Assembly: GCA_900540535.1 (NCBI GenBank)
Contig: UQGM01000045.1
Coordinates: 1 to 20,259, forward strand
Length of the DNA: 20,259 bases
Reading direction: 5' to 3'
DNA from: an uncultured Oscillospiraceae bacterium
GTDB taxonomy: Bacteria; Bacillota; Clostridia; Oscillospirales; Acutalibacteraceae
Shown here: positions 14,749 through 20,259 of the stretch, in pieces
How positions within the stretch are numbered: the first letter of the stretch is position 1
Layout of the letters: every line of letters starts with the position of its first letter
Translations under genes and position numbers: made by a program
The notes under the pieces: model-generated
Databases searched by the model: none
Told to the model about the DNA's origin: nothing
Seen by the model: only the letters and a program-made list of their open reading frames with translations

Positions 14749-17700
14749 TTATTTCTGCCAATCCCAGTTGTAGAAACGTACCTTTACAGGATCAGATGTG
14801 ACCTTGTTGCCGTATACGTCTTCAACAGTAACCTGAATCCAAGCTGAACGTGCACCAACACCGTTTGTAGCTCTGATAACAGCGCTCATGTTGTCATCTG
14901 CGGGCTCAATTGTAGCCTGCTGATCATCAGCTGACCACTTTGCATATTCCCAGCTGATGCTCTTAATATCAGCGCCTTCGTTAACGCTGAAGCCAAGAGT
15001 AACAGGTGTGCTGTCCCACTTCTTAGTCCAGGAAACCTTCTGATATACAACCTCACCAACGGGAGCACCGTTCTGAGTGATTGTTACATCAGTAACCTTT
15101 GTACCAAGATCGATTGCGAAGTATGCGGTGAGGAGTTCCTCACGGGCTGCATTGACCTGTGCCTGAGAAGCAAGTTCGTTGTTAAGAACGAAGTTTGCTG
15201 TCTCAAGAGCAGCACGAAGTTCATCTGTAATCTGCTCTTCTGTAAGGCCTGCGCCGTTTACCATATTAAGAGCCTCTGTAAGTGCAGTCTTATCGGAACG
15301 TACACGTACAACGCAGCTTACGGTAAATCCGCCATCTTCTGTAGTTGCCTTAATTTCAGCATCTCCGGGGCCAACTGCCTTTACAACGCCGTTTTCAACA
15401 GTTGCAACAGTTGAATCAGTAGATGTCCATGTGACATTCTTATTCTTAACTGTTACAGGCTTGAAGCTGAGGCTGAGTGTAAAGCTATCGCCCTCTTTAA
15501 GAGAAGCAGATGTCTGGCTTATGGAAACACTTGTTACACGACCCTGGAAGAAGGCTGCAACACGATCGAAGAAATCAAGGATACCGGAAGTACCGATACC
15601 ATTGCCGTTAATAGCGCCGAATGAAAGGAAGTCAAGAGCTTCATCTGCAAACTTAGCAAGTTCAACAAGATATTCGTTTCCGCTGTTGTAGAACTTCTTG
15701 AAAACAGCGCTCCAACGCTCATTGAATCCTGAAATAATTGAAACAGAGTTATCAAGAGTAACATCTGTGCCTCTAAAGAGAACATAAATAGCGTTGAGTG
15801 TCTTATCTACGCCGTTATCCTCTTTGTAAAGCTTTGCAAGAACATTGAGAACCTCACGAAGCTTCTGGCTAAGATCAGCATTCATGTTTGTCTTGCTTGC
15901 AATCAAATCAGCAACTGTGTTGATGTTATCCTCATAGAAAGCGATTTCTATGATATTGCGCATGAGCACTGTGATAACGTCAGCTTCTGCTGCATCAGTA
16001 AGACGATAAGCTGTCTTACCGGACTTTGAAGTGTACTCTGTAACTGTTCCGACAGTAAGCATATTAAGATCGTAAAGGAACGGAATCTTAATATTTACAG
16101 GCTGTCCGTTGATTTCAAGTTTTGAAAGAGCGTTAATAATGATCTGAGTAATATCAAGATCAAGATTGAAGTTAATGTCATAAATCGGACGAGCTGTATC
16201 AAGCATTACAAATGCTGCCTGAGCTGCATTTTCAACGCTGACCTGAAGTCCGTCACTGTTAATGAAGTAAAGTGCATTGGGAAGGATCTCAAGAAGCTTG
16301 TTGACCGGATCATTATAGATAGACTCAACAAGGTTGAGAATGGGCTTAAGGATTGCGCTGAGAGCTGCATCCTTATCAGCCTTGACAGCTGCTACATATT
16401 CTTCAGCTGAAAGTATATCGTCGGGGTTGCATCCGATACCCTCAAGGATCGGGATGATACCATTCTGATATCCATAGTAGCCGTTGATCTGAGCAGTGTC
16501 GAGAATGCCGAAATCTTCACCGGCGAAAACTGCGGCAAGAACAGGTGCAAAGGGACTGAATGCCTTTGTAATAGCAGCTGCGAAGCCGTCTTTATCACCG
16601 TCTGTGAAGCCCCAGTTATATCCTTCCTTAACCTCATCCCAAACGGAAATATCAATTCCGATTGCTCCGAGAACAGGAACAAGATCGATACCAATACCAG
16701 CAAGAGCGTCCTTAATCATAAGAACGATGCTTGTAACAGTCTCATTTGTATAGAAGTTGCCTGTAATGTAACCCTTGATAAGCTCACTGAGAGTGGGAGC
16801 TCCGCTGCCCTGGAGAACACGGATAAGGTTATCAATATAACCTGTAAGGTGATCAGCAAAATACTGAGCCTTTTCCTGAGTCCAGTCGTCTGTATAAGTT
16901 ACATTGTTGATAGGCTGACCGACAAGCTCTTTGAAAGCATAGTCGATTTCCTTAGAAGCATAATCCTCATAAGGAATGAAGAGTTCTGTAATTGCACAGA
17001 TAACGTTTTCTGTGTTAAGGCCGATTCCGTTTACAATCTTGAGAATGTCTTCGCTGAGAACGATTTCAGAACCTGTAAGTTTGCCAACAAGAGCTGTTAC
17101 AGAGTTAAGGAAATCGTTATCGCCAAGCATGGGAAGAATGTAGCGGAGAACTGCAAGAAGAGTATCAGCCTTATCAGTTACAAGCTGATAGCGTGTACCG
17201 CCTGTACGTACGCTGGCAACGCCTGCGACCATCTGTCCATGGCTTGCAAGAACAGACTGATTGATTGTGGGAAGTACAAGGTTTGTTCCGGGTGCTACCA
17301 TACCAAGAACCATGGGGATAAGTTTGTTTACATCGCTGAGAATTGAAAGATCAAGGTCAGGAGCAGCAAACTTAACTATGCCGTAAAGTGTCTTTTCGCT
17401 TATTCCCATAGCACCAAGAACATCAATATCAATGAAGCCTATCGCTGTGGCTATAGCAGACAGCTGTGTTGATTTGAGAACTGATGTAATCATATCATTA
17501 TCAAAAACATATGCAAGCTTTGGAAGAACATCAAGAAGTGATGAAATAGGAGCATTTGCAACACTGTCAACATAGTCGAGGAGAGGAGTGAGAATAGCTT
17601 CGATCATCTGATCAGCAGTTGTGCAGCTGTTGAAAGCATCAGTTGAAACTACACCTTCGCACTCTAACATCTCAAGAAGCGGAAGTACAGCGCTGTTGTA

Positions 17701-20193
17701 AAGATCCATATGACCTACCTTAACATCAGCTGTAACACTACCTATAATCGGTATTCCGCTAACCTTTAACTTGCCAGTATAATCAGCATTACCTAATGCT
17801 GCTCTAAGAACAGAAGAGAAACCGTTGAGTACCTGACCTACAGCTTTAACGAAGCTTTCTTTATCATGTACGCCCCAGTCAAGCTTGGAAGTATCAAGGC
17901 TGCTCCAGTCTGTGCCGGCTGCATTAAGTACATCTCTTACAGCCGCATACTCATCACCTGTTATTACAGTTGAAAGAGTATTGGGATAAACCATAAGATG
18001 TAAATTATCCTTTGCCTGATCAAGAATATCCTGACCCTTAATCTTAGTTACTGATGCATCAATGTCAGGCATATTCTTAAGTGTATCTACAAGCATCGGA
18101 TAAATGCTTGTAAGAACTGTATTGACCATCTCATTTGTATAGAGATTATCATTTACAGCATCCTTGATGAGATTAGAAATGGAACCTTCAACACCGAGAA
18201 CGGGACCGATAGCCTCATTTCTCATAAGAGAATCAAGCTTTGATATAACAGTATCAAGCTTATCATGAGTTACCTTATAAACCTCGTCGGATGTTCTTGC
18301 AACGTCACCAGCCATGGGTTCACGCTCAGGATATTCCATCTCAGTTTTTACATAATGTTCAAAGGGATTTGCTTTGTATTCCTCAAGTGAGGTGAGCATA
18401 AATTCATAATGCTCATAATCAGCTCTCAGTTCTTCTGAAACATATCCGGAATCCTTAATTGTATCCCAAATTGATGTTTCGACCAAACCGATAGCCTCTT
18501 CAACCAGCTTGTGGTTAAGAAGATTTACTTTGCCGTATTTGTCATAACTGTCTGCAATTCCGCCGATCTGTGACTCAAGACGCTCAGCAAGGACTTTATA
18601 AACAGAAATTACGGCGCTGTTAACCTGCTCGTATTTTCCGCCGAACAGTTTAGCAATTGTCTCTTCACCATATTTGGTCTTAAGATCATTGAGCTTTGTG
18701 TTAGCTTCAGTAAATTTAACTGTAAGCTGCTCTGTGGGAAGAGAGGAAACATCTTCTCTAATAAGCTCATTGAAATACTTGAAGCTTGAATAGATTTCAT
18801 CAGCTAAAGCTTTATCTTCAGGTTTTTCTGAAATCTTAGCGTATAAGTTATCAAGGAATGTATGGATGTATGCTGTACCTTCTTCACCGAAAACACGTGC
18901 AATGGCAGCTGCAGTACATTTCTCGATAAGCTCAAGGTTAGCAGAAACCTCAAGATACACGTTGATGACATCAAGATTATTGTACTCGTCAAGAGGAACA
19001 GGGAAACCGCCTATTTTTGCATCAATTTCAGCCTTTAAGGCAGTAATTTCAATAACTTCCTTTTCCTCATTGACAGAAGTAATATAAGCTATGAGTGCTT
19101 CTGCTGTAAGTCCATACTTAGCAAGAGCTGCATTTCTTGCCTCTTCATTACATGCGCTGAAGTTTGCATAAAGATCAGTCATCTCTTTAAGAACTGCTTT
19201 AAGATCAGCAAGTTCCATCTCAGCAGGATTGCTGTTCTTATCCATAACTTTCTTCATTGCAGCTACATACTCGTCAGCAAGCTTGTTGTCACGAGCATTT
19301 TCTGTTGCAAGAACAAAGTTCTGGATAGCGTCCTTATCAAAGAAATGATTGATTATTGCATCGCTGCCCCAAAGATCACCGAGTGCATCAATAGCTGCAC
19401 GGTTGCTCTTTGCAAGCTCAACAAGTTCATCAGATGTCTTTGATGCAAGATCTGTTGCAAGAAGCTTATCTGTGAAATAATCTCCGAAAGCTTTAAGAGC
19501 TGCAATTTCATCTGCTCCGCCGGATGCTTCTGAATTGTTCCAGCTTTCAAGATAGTTGCAGGCATTCTTATTTACGCCTAAGAAACCTGATGTCCACTGT
19601 GCAACATTGTGATACCATGAATATATAACTTCTGTTACAACAGTATCAGGAAGCTTTGAGACATCTGTATCCTGCTCAAGAAGAACAGTACTTAAATCAC
19701 GCTGAATTTTAATACCATATGAACGTGCGACTATATCAGAAGGATAACTTCCGAGTCCCCAGTCATAGTTGGTACCGCTCATTCCGCCGATGAAAGCGCT
19801 GATTGCTGAGTTGGCAACTGCCAGGTCATCACCTGTAACACCATACTCATTCTGGAGTTTTGTAATTATTACATTGGCAACTCCACGAGCAGTTCTGTTG
19901 ATATCGTCCTTATTATTGCCGACATGACTCGGAGCTTCAGCAGTAGCAACAGTCCAGAATGCTTCAACTGCTTTTTCAATATCGCCTGTAGGATCGCTTA
20001 CTATAGTATAATAGTCATTTCCGACCGCAACAGGGCTGCCCCAAGCAGCATTTTTGACACCATCAGCTTTAAGCGCATCAGCTAAAACCTGATAAGGATC
20101 TTCAGCCGCAAAAGCTACAAAGCCGGCACTGACGCTCATTATAACTATAATAATAGCCATAAATACGCTCAGTACTCTTTTAGAAGTCTTCAT
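14749..20193 (-). CDS. Giant secreted repeat protein with BIG2 Ig-like domain, function unknown
   Basis: An 1814-residue protein. A clear signal peptide (Lys/Arg start, hydrophobic 8-27, cleavage probably after AFA or AFAA near 29-30) sends it out. Residues about 30-240 form a unique N-terminal region. About 309-600 holds two divergent helical repeats, and about 668-1473 holds two much larger ones. A BIG2-type Ig-like domain lies at about 1551-1633 (TSVSISQTSASLKEGDS, then WTSTDSTVATVENGVV), a short helical FIVAR-like hairpin at about 1634-1694, and a second beta-rich region at about 1697-1814 ending in RFYNWDWQK. No LPXTG motif, S-layer homology domain or dockerin is visible, so attachment, if any, is unexplained. 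No catalytic motif is recognised; a structural or adhesive surface role is a guess. GAGAGGT stands 7 nt before the ATG. The gene is monocistronic as far as seen. Confidence 0.9.
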   Translation of the reverse strand: MKTSKRVLSVFMAIIIVIMSVSAGFVAFAAEDPYQVLADALKADGVKNAAWGSPVAVGNDYYTIVSDPTGDIEKAVEAFWTVATAEAPSHVGNNKDDINRTARGVANVIITKLQNEYGVTGDDLAVANSAISAFIGGMSGTNYDWGLGSYPSDIVARSYGIKIQRDLSTVLLEQDTDVSKLPDTVVTEVIYSWYHNVAQWTSGFLGVNKNACNYLESWNNSEASGGADEIAALKAFGDYFTDKLLATDLASKTSDELVELAKSNRAAIDALGDLWGSDAIINHFFDKDAIQNFVLATENARDNKLADEYVAAMKKVMDKNSNPAEMELADLKAVLKEMTDLYANFSACNEEARNAALAKYGLTAEALIAYITSVNEEKEVIEITALKAEIDAKIGGFPVPLDEYNNLDVINVYLEVSANLELIEKCTAAAIARVFGEEGTAYIHTFLDNLYAKISEKPEDKALADEIYSSFKYFNELIREDVSSLPTEQLTVKFTEANTKLNDLKTKYGEETIAKLFGGKYEQVNSAVISVYKVLAERLESQIGGIADSYDKYGKVNLLNHKLVEEAIGLVETSIWDTIKDSGYVSEELRADYEHYEFMLTSLEEYKANPFEHYVKTEMEYPEREPMAGDVARTSDEVYKVTHDKLDTVISKLDSLMRNEAIGPVLGVEGSISNLIKDAVNDNLYTNEMVNTVLTSIYPMLVDTLKNMPDIDASVTKIKGQDILDQAKDNLHLMVYPNTLSTVITGDEYAAVRDVLNAAGTDWSSLDTSKLDWGVHDKESFVKAVGQVLNGFSSVLRAALGNADYTGKLKVSGIPIIGSVTADVKVGHMDLYNSAVLPLLEMLECEGVVSTDAFNSCTTADQMIEAILTPLLDYVDSVANAPISSLLDVLPKLAYVFDNDMITSVLKSTQLSAIATAIGFIDIDVLGAMGISEKTLYGIVKFAAPDLDLSILSDVNKLIPMVLGMVAPGTNLVLPTINQSVLASHGQMVAGVASVRTGGTRYQLVTDKADTLLAVLRYILPMLGDNDFLNSVTALVGKLTGSEIVLSEDILKIVNGIGLNTENVICAITELFIPYEDYASKEIDYAFKELVGQPINNVTYTDDWTQEKAQYFADHLTGYIDNLIRVLQGSGAPTLSELIKGYITGNFYTNETVTSIVLMIKDALAGIGIDLVPVLGAIGIDISVWDEVKEGYNWGFTDGDKDGFAAAITKAFSPFAPVLAAVFAGEDFGILDTAQINGYYGYQNGIIPILEGIGCNPDDILSAEEYVAAVKADKDAALSAILKPILNLVESIYNDPVNKLLEILPNALYFINSDGLQVSVENAAQAAFVMLDTARPIYDINFNLDLDITQIIINALSKLEINGQPVNIKIPFLYDLNMLTVGTVTEYTSKSGKTAYRLTDAAEADVITVLMRNIIEIAFYEDNINTVADLIASKTNMNADLSQKLREVLNVLAKLYKEDNGVDKTLNAIYVLFRGTDVTLDNSVSIISGFNERWSAVFKKFYNSGNEYLVELAKFADEALDFLSFGAINGNGIGTSGILDFFDRVAAFFQGRVTSVSISQTSASLKEGDSFTLSLSFKPVTVKNKNVTWTSTDSTVATVENGVVKAVGPGDAEIKATTEDGGFTVSCVVRVRSDKTALTEALNMVNGAGLTEEQITDELRAALETANFVLNNELASQAQVNAAREELLTAYFAIDLGTKVTDVTITQNGAPVGEVVYQKVSWTKKWDSTPVTLGFSVNEGADIKSISWEYAKWSADDQQATIEPADDNMSAVIRATNGVGARSAWIQVTVEDVYGNKVTSDPVKVRFYNWDWQK
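15775..16809 (-). repeat. Large protein repeat, copy B, within the giant secreted protein
   Basis: Residues about 1129-1473. Landmarks matching copy A: LIKGYITGNFYTNETV, YNWGFTDGDKDGF, NGIIPILEGIGCN, AILKPILNLVESI, LLEILPNALYFINS and YRLTDAAEADVITVL. It is preceded by a Trp-containing linker (TDDWTQEKAQYFADHLTGYI, about 1092-1111). The copies share fold-defining positions rather than nucleotide identity, so the duplication is old. Confidence 0.75.
16990..18192 (-). repeat. Large protein repeat, copy A, within the giant secreted protein
   Basis: Residues about 668-1068. Landmarks in order: LIKDAVNDNLYTNEMV, LDWGVHDKESF, NSAVLPLLEMLECEG, AILTPLLDYVDSV, LLDVLPKLAYVFDN and YQLVTDKADTLLAVL. Each has a counterpart at the same order in copy B. 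Copy A is about 55-70 residues longer in its middle, where a second stretch (about 905-995) has no clear partner. Boundaries are approximate because identity is low. Confidence 0.75.
18394..19269 (-). repeat. Pair of divergent helical repeats in the N-terminal half of the giant protein
   Basis: Two units of roughly 140-155 residues, about 309-462 and 463-600. Each begins LADEY or LADEI, has an Asn-centred helix followed by a KYG turn (AKYGLTAEAL against TKYGEETIAKL), and then an IGG turn with a matching tail: AKIGGFPVPLDEYNNLDVIN against SQIGGIADSYDKYGKVNLLN. The last pair aligns without gaps, which is the strongest evidence for duplication. Confidence 0.65.
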
Positions 20194-20259
20194 TTCAATA
20201 CCTCTCTTCTTTTTATATTTGCATCACCGTGCCTTTTCAGCTTTAACACAGTCAGCTTC
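20194..20259 (-). other. Short upstream region of the giant gene
   Basis: Only 66 bases upstream of the giant gene are in view. They hold its ribosome-binding site (GAGAGGT on the minus strand) preceded by an A/G-rich stretch. I see no convincing -10/-35 pair, so the promoter probably lies beyond the window. Confidence 0.5.

Noticed and set aside
16849..17346. A 165-codon plus-strand frame inside the giant gene
   Set aside because: It lies antisense to a conserved repeat of the giant protein, is rich in Cys/Tyr/Lys in a non-protein-like way, and has no ribosome site.

Overview
The window joins DNA from two unrelated gut-type bacteria. Bases 1 to about 2440 encode the middle of a SusC/RagA-family TonB-dependent outer-membrane transporter, a protein type characteristic of Bacteroidota. 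From about 2440 to the end, everything reads as one low-to-mid-GC Clostridia genome, probably of Oscillospirales/Ruminococcaceae type: a monomeric-type [FeFe] hydrogenase with DRTGG and PHP partners, class 1B dihydroorotate dehydrogenase (PyrD+PyrK), a Gram-positive class A PBP, a BofC-like small protein and a very large secreted Ig-like protein. The join falls inside a codon-matched reading frame, so an apparent 1188-residue fusion protein results. It is most simply an assembly or library chimera; no mobile element marks the junction. The taxonomic assignment is inference from protein families and codon use.

Layout of the Clostridia part. (1) 2441-4632, plus strand: the C-terminal part of the [FeFe] hydrogenase, a DRTGG-domain protein and a PHP phosphoesterase. 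These are coupled by overlapping or touching start and stop codons and end at a strong intrinsic terminator (4665-4693). (2) 4736-11336, minus strand: a tight six-gene unit transcribed as PBP1A, pyrC, pyrF, pyrK, pyrD, ruvX, with gaps from 24 nt down to an 8-nt overlap. It has an extended -10 promoter upstream of the PBP gene. It supplies dihydroorotase, dihydroorotate dehydrogenase and OMP decarboxylase, but pyrB, pyrE and carbamoyl-phosphate synthase are not in view. (3) 11538-11870, plus: a small exported BofC-like protein, divergent from the PBP gene. (4) 11908-14598, plus: a near-consensus sigma-A promoter followed by a CBM9-like protein, a NahK-like sugar kinase and a membrane-anchored GDPD-family protein, closed by two hairpins at 14609-14706. 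(5) 14749-20193, minus: one 1814-residue secreted protein with divergent internal duplications, a BIG2-type Ig-like domain and a second C-terminal beta-type region.

Functionally, the hydrogenase set belongs to fermentative hydrogen metabolism. The pyrimidine set makes UMP, which also feeds UDP-sugar precursors of the wall that the co-transcribed PBP polymerises. The CBM9-like/kinase/GDPD set looks like an uncharacterised sugar- or phospholipid-related unit. The giant protein is the best candidate for undescribed biology. I saw no tRNA, rRNA, CRISPR array, transposase, integrase or recognisable riboswitch.
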